The translations under genes and the position numbers were made by a program. 64,000 nt of DNA from Bacilli bacterium (lineage in GTDB: Bacteria > Bacillota_I > Bacilli_A > RF39 > UBA660). The stretch lies in assembly GCA_017436345.1 (NCBI GenBank), contig JAFSDH010000003.1:1-64000 (forward strand), in the 5' to 3' direction. The notes beneath the pieces are model-generated. The model was not told where the DNA came from. It worked only from the letters and a program-made list of their open reading frames with translations, and ran no database searches. How positions within the stretch are numbered: the stretch's first letter is position 1; every line of letters starts with the position of its first letter. This document shows positions 24,838 to 34,088 of this stretch, one piece after another.

Positions 24838-25278
24838 ATGAAAGTTATATTTTTAAAAGATGTTAGAGGTCAAGGTAAAAAAGGTGACATTAAAGAAGTA
24901 AAAGATGGTTATGCCCAAAACTTTTTAATAGCAAAAGGATTTGCTGAAAAACTAACAGAACAAAGTTTGGGTAAATACAAAAGAGAAAAGAAACAAGAAG
25001 CAGACTTAGATCAAGAAATGCGAGAAAAAGCCTTGGCTTTAAAAGAAAAATTAAAAGATGTCACAGTAACATTTAAAGTAAAAACTGGTGCTGGTGATAA
25101 AGTATTTGGTAGTGTTAGTCCAAAACAAATAAAAGATGAGTTAGATAAAAAAGGATTCAAAATAGATAAAAAACAAATTGAACTAGACCATGCTATTTCT
25201 GCATTAGGTTTCCATGATGTAAAAATAAATCTATATAAAGAGGTATCTGTAAAAGTAAAAGTACAATTAGAAAAATAG
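24838..25278 (+). CDS. rplI: Ribosomal protein bL9
   Basis: 146 aa. N-terminal [31 protein letters not shown] is the bL9 signature. A central helix with [12 protein letters not shown] connects to a C-terminal rRNA-binding domain ([17 protein letters not shown]). Preceded by AGGGAGGG. Co-transcribed with the phosphodiesterase and dnaB. Confidence 0.98.
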   Translation: MKVIFLKDVRGQGKKGDIKEVKDGYAQNFLIAKGFAEKLTEQSLGKYKREKKQEADLDQEMREKALALKEKLKDVTVTFKVKTGAGDKVFGSVSPKQIKDELDKKGFKIDKKQIELDHAISALGFHDVKINLYKEVSVKVKVQLEK

Positions 25279-25289
25279 GAAGTGATAAT

Positions 25290-26639
25290 ATGGCAATAAA
25301 AGAAATTCCAAATAATATAGAAGCAGAACAAGCCGTAATTGGTTCAATGTTTCTTGAAAAAAATGCCTTACAAAAAGCTTGTGAAGTATTAAATCCAGAA
25401 GCATTCTATTTTAATAATAATGCTAAAATATTTGGAACTATTAAAGATATGGCTGAAAAAAAGGTTCCTATTGATTTAACGACAGTAACAACCGAATTAA
25501 AAAATAGAAATATTTTAAATGAAGTAGGTGGCGTTGAATATTTAACTGAAATACTTGATAGTGTAGCAACTTCTGCTAATATCGATCAATATGTTAAATC
25601 AGTTGAAGAATCTGCATTACTTAGAAAATTGATAGAAGTTTCAACTAATATAGCAACTACAGCTTATAATCCAGAAAAAAGTGTTAATGAAACTATTGAT
25701 GATGCTGAAAGAAAGATACTAAGTGTTGTAAAAAATAGAAGATCATCAGAATTTAGAACTATTAAGGATGTATTAGTTCAAACTCAAAAAAATCTAGAAA
25801 TATTATCTCAATCTAAAAGTGATGTAACTGGAGTAGCAACTGGTTGGTATGATATTGATAAATTAACAACAGGATTACATGGTGGTCAAATGATTATTAT
25901 TGCTGCTCGTCCTGCCATGGGGAAAACAGCGTTTGCTTTAAACTTAGCAACAAATGTTGCTTTAAACAATGATAAACCAGTAGCATTATTCAACTTGGAA
26001 ATGGGTGCTGAACAACTAGCTAACAGAATGCTTTCTTCACTAGGACAAGTAGAAGGTAATAAAATAGCAACAGGGAAACTTTTGAATGATGATTGGAAAA
26101 GAATTAATGAAGCAATTAGTCAATTATCAGATGCTAAACTATATATGGATGATACTCCTGGTTTAACAATTGGCGAAATTAGAAGTAAATGTCGACGCTT
26201 AGCTAGTAGTGATGAAGGTTTAGGATTAGTTGTAATTGACTACCTACAATTAATTACTTCTTCTACTAACTATGGGACTAATAGACAACAAGAAGTATCA
26301 GATATATCAAGATCTTTAAAAACAATGGCTTTGGAATTAAATATTCCAGTAATAGCGTTAGCACAATTATCCCGTGCTGTTGATTCTCGTGAAAATAAAC
26401 GTCCAATTATTAGTGACTTAAGGGAATCAGGTTCGATTGAACAAGATGCCGATATTGTTGCATTCTTATATCGTGATGATTATTACAATAAAGATAAAGT
26501 TACTGATAGTAATACAAGTATAAGTGAATTTATTGTTGCTAAGCATCGTAATGGTCCTACAAAGACTATTGAATTATTATTTAAAAGGGATACATCAACA
26601 TTCTTAAGTTATCAAAATAGTGATATGAAAGGTGAATAA
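25290..26639 (+). CDS. dnaB: Replicative DNA helicase (DnaB family; DnaC of Bacillus)
   Basis: 449 aa, hexameric fork helicase. The N-terminal primase-interacting domain opens IPNNIEAEQAVIGSMFL. The RecA-like domain has Walker A AARPAMGKTAFAL (~206-218), Walker B LVVIDYLQLI and the C-terminal RESGSIEQDADIVAFLYR. In Bacillus nomenclature this gene is dnaC. It follows rplI by 11 bp. The next gene begins one base after its stop. Confidence 0.97.
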   Translation: MAIKEIPNNIEAEQAVIGSMFLEKNALQKACEVLNPEAFYFNNNAKIFGTIKDMAEKKVPIDLTTVTTELKNRNILNEVGGVEYLTEILDSVATSANIDQYVKSVEESALLRKLIEVSTNIATTAYNPEKSVNETIDDAERKILSVVKNRRSSEFRTIKDVLVQTQKNLEILSQSKSDVTGVATGWYDIDKLTTGLHGGQMIIIAARPAMGKTAFALNLATNVALNNDKPVALFNLEMGAEQLANRMLSSLGQVEGNKIATGKLLNDDWKRINEAISQLSDAKLYMDDTPGLTIGEIRSKCRRLASSDEGLGLVVIDYLQLITSSTNYGTNRQQEVSDISRSLKTMALELNIPVIALAQLSRAVDSRENKRPIISDLRESGSIEQDADIVAFLYRDDYYNKDKVTDSNTSISEFIVAKHRNGPTKTIELLFKRDTSTFLSYQNSDMKGE

Positions 26640-26640
26640 A

Positions 26641-28140
26641 ATGAATAAAAAATCGATTATATTTGTTATATTTGCTTTACTATTAAGTGCTTCTGTATTC
26701 TTTGTGGGATATACTAAAGCTAAATCCCCTGAGACAGTATATAAAGTATACTTAGATGGTAAAACAATTGGTTTGATTGAATCAAAAGAAAAACTAGAAA
26801 CATACATTGATGAACAACAAAATGAAATTAAAGAAAAATATGGGGTTGATAAAGTATATTTGCCTAACAACTTAGACATAGAAAAAGCAACAACATATAG
26901 TAGTGACATTAGTTCTGTTCAAGAAATATATGAAAAAATAAAAGACATCGCCCCATTTACTATTAATGGATATGAAATAAAAATAAAAGGGGTAGAAGTA
27001 ATCACAGATGAATATAAAGAAACAACAAAAACTATAAAATTATATGTATTAGATGAAGAAATATTTAAGGATTCAGTAGAAGATACAATATATGCATTTA
27101 TTGAAGAAGATAAATATAATGCTTTTAAATTAGACAATCAACCTGAAATAACTGATATTGGTAGTATTATAGAAAACATATATATTGAAAATGACATAAC
27201 TGTTAAACAAACTAATATCTCTGTCGAAGAAGATATTTATGTTGATTCAGATACTTTAAGTAGATATTTATTATTTGGAACATTAGAAGAAGATAAAAAA
27301 TATTCTGTAAAAAGTGGAGATACAATTGAAGATATAGCATTTAATCATAAGATGTCTACTAATGAATTTTTAGTAGCAAATCCTGATATAACAAATGCTG
27401 AAAATTTACTTTATACTGGACAAGAAGTAAATATTGCGGTAATTAATCCTGCTTTCCAAGTAGTAGAAGAAGATTATGTTGTTGAATATCAAAAAGTAGA
27501 TTATGGGGTAACATATGAATATGATAAAAATCTACCTAAAGGAACTGAAAAAGTAAAACAAAATGGTAAAAATGGACAAGCTAAAGTTACTTATACTGTT
27601 ACTAAATCAAATGGTAATATTATCGAAACTGAAACTAAGTCATCAGAAACTATCGTTGAAGCTCAAAATAAGATTATTATTAAGGGAACAAAAGTTGTAT
27701 CTGGAGTAGGTGTAAGTGTTAGTGGTATTTGGCATTGGCCAACAGAAAAACCATATCGTATTACTAGTCCATGGGGATGGCGTAACTTTGGTGGTAAATC
27801 ATCATTCCATAGTGGAACTGATATTGCTGGAAGTTATAAATCAAAAATATTCGCTGCTAATAATGGTGTTGTTGTAGAATCTAAATATGATTCTTATAAT
27901 GGTAACTATATTATAATAAACCATAATAATGGTTATTATACAACGTATGGTCATATGTCTTCTCGTGTTGCTAAAGTAGGTGACACAGTTGAGATGGGTC
28001 AAGTAATTGGTTATATGGGAGAAACTGGATATGCAACAGGAGTTCATTTACACTTCGGTTTATGGAAGGGATATCCGTTTAGATGTGGAAGTGAACAATC
28101 ATGTAGTTTACCAGGTACTAAAGTCTTAAAATTCCAATAA
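26641..28140 (+). CDS. Secreted M23 endopeptidase with LysM and G5 domains
   Basis: 499 aa. N-terminal signal or anchor SIIFVIFALLLSASVFFVG. A middle LysM domain (KYSVKSGDTIEDIAFNH.., ~220-265) binds peptidoglycan, followed by a G5 domain (QKVDYGVTYEYDKNLPKGT..). The C-terminal LytM/M23 domain has complete zinc ligands: HSGTDIAG (His, Asp) and HLHFG (HxH). A D,D-endopeptidase acting on cross-links is expected. The ATG at 26641 follows GGTGAATAAA. It stands where walRK-yycHI lie in Bacillus, between dnaB and walJ. Confidence 0.92.
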   Translation: MNKKSIIFVIFALLLSASVFFVGYTKAKSPETVYKVYLDGKTIGLIESKEKLETYIDEQQNEIKEKYGVDKVYLPNNLDIEKATTYSSDISSVQEIYEKIKDIAPFTINGYEIKIKGVEVITDEYKETTKTIKLYVLDEEIFKDSVEDTIYAFIEEDKYNAFKLDNQPEITDIGSIIENIYIENDITVKQTNISVEEDIYVDSDTLSRYLLFGTLEEDKKYSVKSGDTIEDIAFNHKMSTNEFLVANPDITNAENLLYTGQEVNIAVINPAFQVVEEDYVVEYQKVDYGVTYEYDKNLPKGTEKVKQNGKNGQAKVTYTVTKSNGNIIETETKSSETIVEAQNKIIIKGTKVVSGVGVSVSGIWHWPTEKPYRITSPWGWRNFGGKSSFHSGTDIAGSYKSKIFAANNGVVVESKYDSYNGNYIIINHNNGYYTTYGHMSSRVAKVGDTVEMGQVIGYMGETGYATGVHLHFGLWKGYPFRCGSEQSCSLPGTKVLKFQ

Positions 28141-28901
28141 TGAGAATAAAAATAATATCAAGTGGATCTAAAGCTAACTGTACATTAATTAGTTGTGGAT
28201 CCACTAATTTATTAATTGATGCTGGTCCTACTTCTAGTTTTATAATATCCGAACTAGAAAAGGAAAATATATCTCCAAAAGATATAACAGGTATCATAAT
28301 TACTCACACCCATAGTGACCATATAAAAGGCTTAAAAGTATTTGTAAAAAATAGTAATACAAGTGTTTATATAACTGAAGAATTACTTCCAGAAATAATA
28401 AAAATAGTTCCTCCAGGTAATATAAAATTAATTGATAAGGCATTTACATTAAATGACATAAAAATAGAACTATTAAAGATGTCTCACGATGTTCCTTGTC
28501 ATGGAATACTACTTACATATAATGAAAAAGAATTAGTATATATAACAGATACAGGATATGTTAATAAAAAATATATTCCTAAGCTAGTTAATAAAGATTT
28601 TTATATAATTGAAACAAATTATAATGAAAAAATGCTTATGGAAGGACCATATCCATATACGTTAAAACAAAGAATTATTGGTGATAGTGGACACATGTCA
28701 AATAAATATGCTGGAACTCTACTTGCTAAATGTGTTGGACCCAAGACTAAGTATGTTTATTTAGCACATATAAGTGAACATAATAATGAAAAAGAACTAG
28801 CGCTAAAAGAAGTAAAGGAAGAATTAAAAGATATAGATTTTGAAGAAAGTAAAATTATTTTAACTGATCAATACGTATCTTGTGAGATGGTGGAAATATG
28901 A
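28140..28901 (+). CDS. walJ: Metallo-beta-lactamase fold protein WalJ (YycJ)
   Basis: 253 aa. MBL hydrolase with THTHSDH (HxHxDH), DTGYV and CHGILL residues. SSGSKANCTLI at the start is typical for YycJ, a putative exonuclease implicated in coordinating cell division with replication or mismatch repair. It overlaps the M23 gene by one base and rlmH by four, so the three are an operon. In Bacillus walJ closes the walRK operon, but walRK themselves are absent here. Confidence 0.9.
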   Translation: MRIKIISSGSKANCTLISCGSTNLLIDAGPTSSFIISELEKENISPKDITGIIITHTHSDHIKGLKVFVKNSNTSVYITEELLPEIIKIVPPGNIKLIDKAFTLNDIKIELLKMSHDVPCHGILLTYNEKELVYITDTGYVNKKYIPKLVNKDFYIIETNYNEKMLMEGPYPYTLKQRIIGDSGHMSNKYAGTLLAKCVGPKTKYVYLAHISEHNNEKELALKEVKEELKDIDFEESKIILTDQYVSCEMVEI

Positions 28902-29353
28902 TAAAAATAATTTGTGTAGGAAAAATAAAAGAAAACTTTTATCGCGAAGCAATAGAAGAGTATAAAAAAAGATTATTGAAGTATACTGATATTGAAATAA
29001 TTGAAGTACCAGATGAAGGTTTATCTGACATAAAGACATCTGTAAAAAAAGAAAGTGAAAAAATAATGAAGCAAGTCAATCCGAAAGACTATATTATAAC
29101 AATGGAAATAGAGGGAAAAGAATTATCCTCTGTAGAATTAGCTAAAAAAATAGATGATATATTTAATATAAATAGTAATATTACTTTTATCATTGGTGGA
29201 AGTTATGGATTGAGTGATGAGATAAAAAAATTATCTAGTTTTAAATTATCATTTTCAAAATTAACATTTCCTCATCAATTATTTAGAGTTATTCTTTTAG
29301 AACAAATATATCGAGCATTTAAAATAAACAATAATGAATCTTACCATAAGTAA
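28898..29353 (+). CDS. rlmH: 23S rRNA (pseudouridine1915-N3)-methyltransferase
   Basis: 151 aa, SPOUT-fold RlmH (Bacillus YydA, ~159 aa). KIICVGKIKENFYREAIEEYKKRL at the N-terminus, FIIGGSYGLSDEI (SAM knot) and LTFPHQLFRVILLEQIYRAFKI at the C-terminus. The walJ stop codon overlaps its ATG (ATGATAA context). A long hairpin terminator covers its end. Confidence 0.97.
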   Translation: MIKIICVGKIKENFYREAIEEYKKRLLKYTDIEIIEVPDEGLSDIKTSVKKESEKIMKQVNPKDYIITMEIEGKELSSVELAKKIDDIFNINSNITFIIGGSYGLSDEIKKLSSFKLSFSKLTFPHQLFRVILLEQIYRAFKINNNESYHK

Positions 29354-29370
29354 GTATTATTGTTTTTTTT
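29327..29370 (+). terminator. rlmH operon terminator
   Basis: AACAATAAT/ATTATTGTT outer stem and CTTAC/GTAAG inner stem, ending in T8. Confidence 0.88.
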
Positions 29371-29411
29371 ATGTAAAAATGATAATATTTATATGAAAGT
29401 AGATGATAAAA

Positions 29412-31094
29412 ATGAAAGAAGCATTAGTATTAACTTCATTTTTAGGAGCTTTAAACTCAAATGTTGCAACAACTAAAACAGAAGCTCCAGTAGATATTAC
29501 CGAAATGAATATATATGAAATACAAGAAGCTGTAGATGATGGTTATCTAACATATGAAAAAATTATGAATATTTATTTAGAGAGAATAGAAGAATATAAT
29601 GATCAATATAATGCTGTTTTATATATTAATGAAAATGCAATTGAAGAGGCTAAAAAAGCAGATCAAGAATATAAAGAAAATGGTAGAAGTAGTATGTTGT
29701 TTGGATTACCAATATTAGTTAAAGATAATATCGATGTAAAAGGAATGCCAACAACTGCAGGAACTAAAGCTTTAAAAGATAATTATCCAAAACAAAATGC
29801 CCCAGCTGTTCAAAATATAATAGATGCTGGTGGGATAATTATAGGGAAATCTAATATGAGCGAATTCGCAATATCAGGATATAACTCCTATAGTAGTTAT
29901 GGTCATGTTTATAACGCTTATAACTTAAAATATTCTAGTTATGGTTCAAGTGGCGGAACAGCTGTTGGTGTATCAGCAAATTTAGCAGTTGCAGGACTAG
30001 GAACTGATACTGGTGGATCTGTACGTCTTCCAAGTGCTGCTAACAACTTAGTTGGTCTTCGTCCTACATGGGGAAGTGTATCTGGTGATGGAGTTATCAA
30101 ATATGACAAAACAAGAGATACAATTGGTCCTATAACTAGATATGTTGAAGATAATGCTATATTAATGGATATCTTATCAGAAAAAGAGACAAACTTTGAA
30201 GAGTCATTAACAAAAAGACAAGACTTAAAAGGAGTAAGAATTGGTGTTGCAACTCAATTTATGAGTTTGAATTCAGCAAAAACAGGAATAGCTACATCTA
30301 ATATTGATTATGACATATATCAATCAATGCAAAAAGCTATCAATAATTTAAAAAGTCTTGGTGCTGAAATTGTTTATATAAGTGATTTCTATAATGGTTA
30401 TTATTCATTTAATGACCAATCATTCTGTTATGACTTTAATGAGTATTTAAAAGGAACAACAGGAACAATTAGAACTTATGAACAATTAAAAAAGTCAAAG
30501 CAATTTGTAAGTGATATGAGCTGGGTCGATATGAATTGGTGTAATACTGATTATACTAAATCTAGTTTATATACAAATACTAAAAAAGATATGGATAACT
30601 TTAAGACAAATGTTAAAAACAAATTTAATAAATATAATGTTGATATAGTAATATATCCTACAATTAGAAGTAAACTATCAACCGCAACAGCTGCAAGAAC
30701 TACATCAACTAAAACAGCAGCATACACAATAACAGCTTCTGGATTTCCATCAATGAACATTCAAATAGGGTCAATTAATGGATTGTATTATGGTATGGAA
30801 ATGGTTACTCTAGCTAATAACGAGTCAGAATTATATTCAATAGGTTATTTATACCAAAATAAAACAAACTATTATAAAAATCCAAGTATAAGTAAGAATT
30901 TATATTCTGTATCAAACGAACTGAAAGAAATGAAAAAATATCATGATAAAGAAGATAAACCATCTCAATATAATTATTTAGATTCTATTACAAAAAATTA
31001 TTTAAATAATTATTCATCACAAACAAGATCACATATAAAAGAAAGTGCTATTTTATCTTTATATGAATTACTAAATAAAAATATAAAAGCTTAG
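29412..31094 (+). CDS. Amidase signature family protein, possibly exported
   Basis: 560 aa. Carries the Ser-cisSer-Lys triad of amidase signature enzymes: Lys in LPILVKDNIDVKG, Ser in SSYGSSGGTAVG, and nucleophile Ser in TDTGGSVRLPSAANNLVGLRP. The first ~20 residues (MKEALVLTSFLGALNSNVA) look like a weak signal peptide, unlike cytoplasmic GatA, and no gatB or gatC neighbours exist. The C-terminal ~150 residues are Tyr/Asn/Lys-rich and unrecognised. Start could be the ATG at 29403 or 29412; the ribosome-binding site is poor for both. Substrate unknown; a wall or peptide amide is possible. Confidence 0.85.
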   Translation: MKEALVLTSFLGALNSNVATTKTEAPVDITEMNIYEIQEAVDDGYLTYEKIMNIYLERIEEYNDQYNAVLYINENAIEEAKKADQEYKENGRSSMLFGLPILVKDNIDVKGMPTTAGTKALKDNYPKQNAPAVQNIIDAGGIIIGKSNMSEFAISGYNSYSSYGHVYNAYNLKYSSYGSSGGTAVGVSANLAVAGLGTDTGGSVRLPSAANNLVGLRPTWGSVSGDGVIKYDKTRDTIGPITRYVEDNAILMDILSEKETNFEESLTKRQDLKGVRIGVATQFMSLNSAKTGIATSNIDYDIYQSMQKAINNLKSLGAEIVYISDFYNGYYSFNDQSFCYDFNEYLKGTTGTIRTYEQLKKSKQFVSDMSWVDMNWCNTDYTKSSLYTNTKKDMDNFKTNVKNKFNKYNVDIVIYPTIRSKLSTATAARTTSTKTAAYTITASGFPSMNIQIGSINGLYYGMEMVTLANNESELYSIGYLYQNKTNYYKNPSISKNLYSVSNELKEMKKYHDKEDKPSQYNYLDSITKNYLNNYSSQTRSHIKESAILSLYELLNKNIKA

Positions 31095-31113
31095 ATTATT
31101 CTAAGCTTTTTTT
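31085..31113 (+). terminator. Amidase gene terminator
   Basis: AAAAGCTTAGA and TCTAAGCTTTT with a TTAT loop and T tail, overlapping the stop codon. Confidence 0.9.
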
Positions 31114-31136
31114 AATAGAATTAATTAGGTGATAAA

Positions 31137-32360
31137 ATGAACTTAATTAATAAATATATATGGGTAGTAACAAGTTCAATTATTATATTAATAAGTATTT
31201 ATTTTTCAATAAAAGAAAAATTTCCTCAGTTAAACATAAAACATATTTTTAAAAGTCTTAAATCAAAAAGTAATACTAACATATCAGTAATAGAAAGTTT
31301 AATGATGTCTCTAGCGTCCCGAATTGGTGTAGGTTCAATTGCTGGAATTGCTCTAGCTATAAAATATGGTGGAATAGGAAGTATATTTTGGATATGGATT
31401 ATTACAATATTAATATCAAGTATCTCATACATAGAAAGTTACTATGGTGAAAAATATACAGGAGGCCCCCACTATTATATTGCTAAAGTTTTAAATAAAA
31501 AAATATTATCTAGAATATATGCCATAATAATGATTATTTCTTATGGAATAGGTTTTATTACAATACAAACAAATACTATAGCAACTGTTACTAAATTATC
31601 AATCAATATAAATAAACATATTATAAATATAAGTATTTTATTAATATCAATATATTTTTTATATTCAAATACTAATAAAAAAAGTAAAATTGTTTCTAAA
31701 ATTGTTCCAATTATGACTTTATTTTATTTTGCTTTAGGAATATGTGTAATTATAAATAATAGTAGTATTATCATTTGTTTATTAAAAGAAATTTTAAAAG
31801 AAGCTATAAGTACTAGTTCAATAAAAGGTAGTTTCATATATATTTTTATAATTGGAATGCAAAGAGCAATATTTTCAACAGAAGTAGCAATAGGTACATC
31901 AGCAATATCGTCAGCTATGGTAAATACAAAAGATAATAATCATGGTTATATACAAATATTTGGCAATTATATAACAACATTCATAATATGTACAATAACA
32001 GCTTTAATAATATTAAGTTCAAATTATAATGAATATATAGACATAACATCTAATGGAATAGAACTTGCTTTTTATGCGTTTTATTATCATTTTAAAGATT
32101 TAGGACAAATCTTTATCTGGATATGTATTTTTTTATTTGCCATTTCAACGGTTATATCAGGTTTTTATTATGGAGAAAACTGTTTAGAATACTTAACTAA
32201 AAATAAGAAGATAAAAAACATATATAAAACAATAGTTATAATATTTATTATTATTTCCACATATATAAATGCTACTGAGATATGGATTTTAATAGATATA
32301 TCAGTTGCCATTTTATGCTTAATAAACTTATATGCTATAATAAAAATATATAGAAAGTAA
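31137..32360 (+). CDS. Sodium:alanine symporter (AGCS) family transporter
   Basis: 407 aa with about ten hydrophobic segments. Family blocks: LMMSLASRIGVGSIAGIALAI, IFWIWIITILISSISYIESYYGEKY, GGPHYYI, and the conserved FSTEVAIGTSAISSAMV. Couples Na+ (or H+) to uptake of alanine or glycine. Shorter than typical (~450-480 aa), mainly at the ends. AGGTGATAAAATG start. Confidence 0.88.
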   Translation: MNLINKYIWVVTSSIIILISIYFSIKEKFPQLNIKHIFKSLKSKSNTNISVIESLMMSLASRIGVGSIAGIALAIKYGGIGSIFWIWIITILISSISYIESYYGEKYTGGPHYYIAKVLNKKILSRIYAIIMIISYGIGFITIQTNTIATVTKLSININKHIINISILLISIYFLYSNTNKKSKIVSKIVPIMTLFYFALGICVIINNSSIIICLLKEILKEAISTSSIKGSFIYIFIIGMQRAIFSTEVAIGTSAISSAMVNTKDNNHGYIQIFGNYITTFIICTITALIILSSNYNEYIDITSNGIELAFYAFYYHFKDLGQIFIWICIFLFAISTVISGFYYGENCLEYLTKNKKIKNIYKTIVIIFIIISTYINATEIWILIDISVAILCLINLYAIIKIYRK

Positions 32361-32371
32361 GGAAGATATTT

Positions 32372-32923
32372 ATGAATAAAAATGAAGTTGATTTCTTTTA
32401 TCATGCAACAGGAGATACAGAAGAAACATATGATACAATGTTAGCTATAATTAATGATGGCGCTATTAAAAGTAAAAGACTGCAAAGAAAGGACCTAGGA
32501 CAATCTTTATTTAATGGAGATGATTATATAAGTGTTGCTGCATGGGATAATAGTATTGATAAAGATAGTAGTGAGTTTTTCTTAAAATCATCATTTCCAG
32601 GATTTGTTATGGGACTTCCGTGTTTCATCATATCAGGTGATATTGACGCAATAAAATGTGAACCATATACAGGTTCTTATGATTCATCAAAAGAAAGAGT
32701 AAGTCAGTATTTGGACGAATGGCACGTAAAAGATAAAATTGATCTTGATAAAGTAGTTGGAATTGCACTTCCAAAAGAACAACATACAGAAGAAGAAAAA
32801 GAAACAACAAGAAAAATATTAGAATGTGCCAAGCTTTATAACTGGGAAGTTTTTGTAAGTGATAAAAATTTAGTTGATTCAGTAAGAGAAAGATTTGCAA
32901 GTATAGAAAAAAAAGAAAAGTAG
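32372..32923 (+). CDS. Uncharacterised protein with possible ADP-ribosyltransferase-like fold
   Basis: 183 aa, soluble, no signal. The opening FFYHATGDTEETYDTMLAIINDGAIKSKR, then FNGDDYISVAAWD, has the H-x-T / I-x-x-G-I-x-S pattern seen at the start of several ART-like NAD-binding domains. The Glu/Gln-rich middle (YDSSKERVSQYLDEWHVKDKI) and VVGIALPKE are unassigned. AAGGAAG ribosome-binding site, 11 bp after the symporter. The fold suggestion comes from pattern memory only and is weak. Confidence 0.7.
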   Translation: MNKNEVDFFYHATGDTEETYDTMLAIINDGAIKSKRLQRKDLGQSLFNGDDYISVAAWDNSIDKDSSEFFLKSSFPGFVMGLPCFIISGDIDAIKCEPYTGSYDSSKERVSQYLDEWHVKDKIDLDKVVGIALPKEQHTEEEKETTRKILECAKLYNWEVFVSDKNLVDSVRERFASIEKKEK

Positions 32924-32957
32924 ACTAATAGTACGTTTAAAAATAAATTAAAAATTG

Positions 32958-32988
32958 ATAATATCATTCTAGAAAGTAGGGATATTAT
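32958..32988 (+). promoter_or_regulatory. Inverted repeat at the start of the XRE gene
   Basis: ATAATATC (32958-32965) and GATATTAT (32981-32988) pair; the AGTAGGG ribosome-binding site is in the loop and the start codon overlaps the right arm. Possible autoregulatory operator or translation block. Confidence 0.45.
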
Positions 32989-34024
32989 GGATCAACAAAA
33001 AATTGGAAAGTTTATTCAAGAACAAAGAAAAAAACAAAAACTTACTCAGGAACAACTAGCTGAAAAATTAGGTATAACTAAAGGTGCTGTTTCAAAATGG
33101 GAACGTGGATTAAGTTTAATGGATATGTCACTTTTAAAACCTTTAAGTGAAATATTAGAAGTATCAATAATAGAAATAATAAATGGAGAAGAAATTAAAG
33201 ACAAGGAAATAAAACAAAAGAGTAGTGAAGCAATAGTTAAAACAATTAAACATTCAAAAGATAAAGAAAAAAAAATAAAAAGAAGAACTATTACTAAAAC
33301 TTTACTTACTGTATTTTTAATTTTTGTAATTGGTTTTTTAACTTATAAAGTATCATATATAAAAATATATTCTAATCAAGATAGAGAAAAAGAAGAGATA
33401 AAAAAAATAGTTGATGGGTTAAGTAATCAACAAACAATGACGATTTATAAAAAGACTTTAAATGAAAATGAATATTTAATATATGACGATATAAAAATAA
33501 GAAATGATTTTAAAAATTTTAAATATGAAGAAAAACTTTCATCAAAAAAATGGCAAGAGTATAAATTATATGACGAAAATGGAAAAACTAAAAGTGTATT
33601 CATGTTAGGAAGTGCCACTACTTATATAGATTATTTTACTAGTGAAGCTATATTAGTTGGAGACCTTGGTCAATTTAATTCTGCTGATCGTAATTATTTC
33701 TTGTTAAGAAATGATATAAATGATGATATTGATTTTCTTAATTATATAAAAGATAATTATTTTGCTAAAAGTAACATCTTCACCCAAACCCGTAAAATAA
33801 AAGAAAACTATGCTTTAAACTTATTTGTTGATGTTGCAATACCAAGAGTAGATAGTTTAACTATAATAAACGGTGATTATACAGGATTTATTTTTAATTT
33901 AAATAATGTTAGAGAAGTAAACATTCTAAGAAATAATAAAAGATATATATTTATGTTTACTGGAAGCAAGTATATAACAGATGAATATATAAAAGACATA
34001 TTAAGCACAGTAGAAATAAAATAA
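32987..34024 (+). CDS. XRE-type helix-turn-helix membrane-anchored regulator
   Basis: 345 aa. Residues ~6-62 are a clear HTH_3 domain (IGKFIQEQRKKQKLTQEQLAEKLGITKGAVSKWERG). A Lys-rich linker follows, then one transmembrane helix (~106-122, TLLTVFLIFVIGFLTYKV) and a ~220-residue predicted external domain rich in Asn/Tyr with no recognised family. Architecture suggests a one-component sensor that detects an envelope signal. Target genes unknown; possibly the upstream 32372 gene. Confidence 0.85.
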   Translation: MDQQKIGKFIQEQRKKQKLTQEQLAEKLGITKGAVSKWERGLSLMDMSLLKPLSEILEVSIIEIINGEEIKDKEIKQKSSEAIVKTIKHSKDKEKKIKRRTITKTLLTVFLIFVIGFLTYKVSYIKIYSNQDREKEEIKKIVDGLSNQQTMTIYKKTLNENEYLIYDDIKIRNDFKNFKYEEKLSSKKWQEYKLYDENGKTKSVFMLGSATTYIDYFTSEAILVGDLGQFNSADRNYFLLRNDINDDIDFLNYIKDNYFAKSNIFTQTRKIKENYALNLFVDVAIPRVDSLTIINGDYTGFIFNLNNVREVNILRNNKRYIFMFTGSKYITDEYIKDILSTVEIK

Positions 34025-34062
34025 TACTATTATAGGTATATTTATTATTTTCCAAATAATGA

Positions 34063-34068
34063 TATAAT
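34063..34068 (+). promoter_or_regulatory. -10 element of the ung promoter
   Basis: TATAAT inside the extended context TGATATAAT. The predicted start near 34075 is immediately 5' of the GAAGGTGA ribosome-binding site. Confidence 0.6.
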
Positions 34069-34088
34069 ATCTTAGAGAAGGTGAAGTT

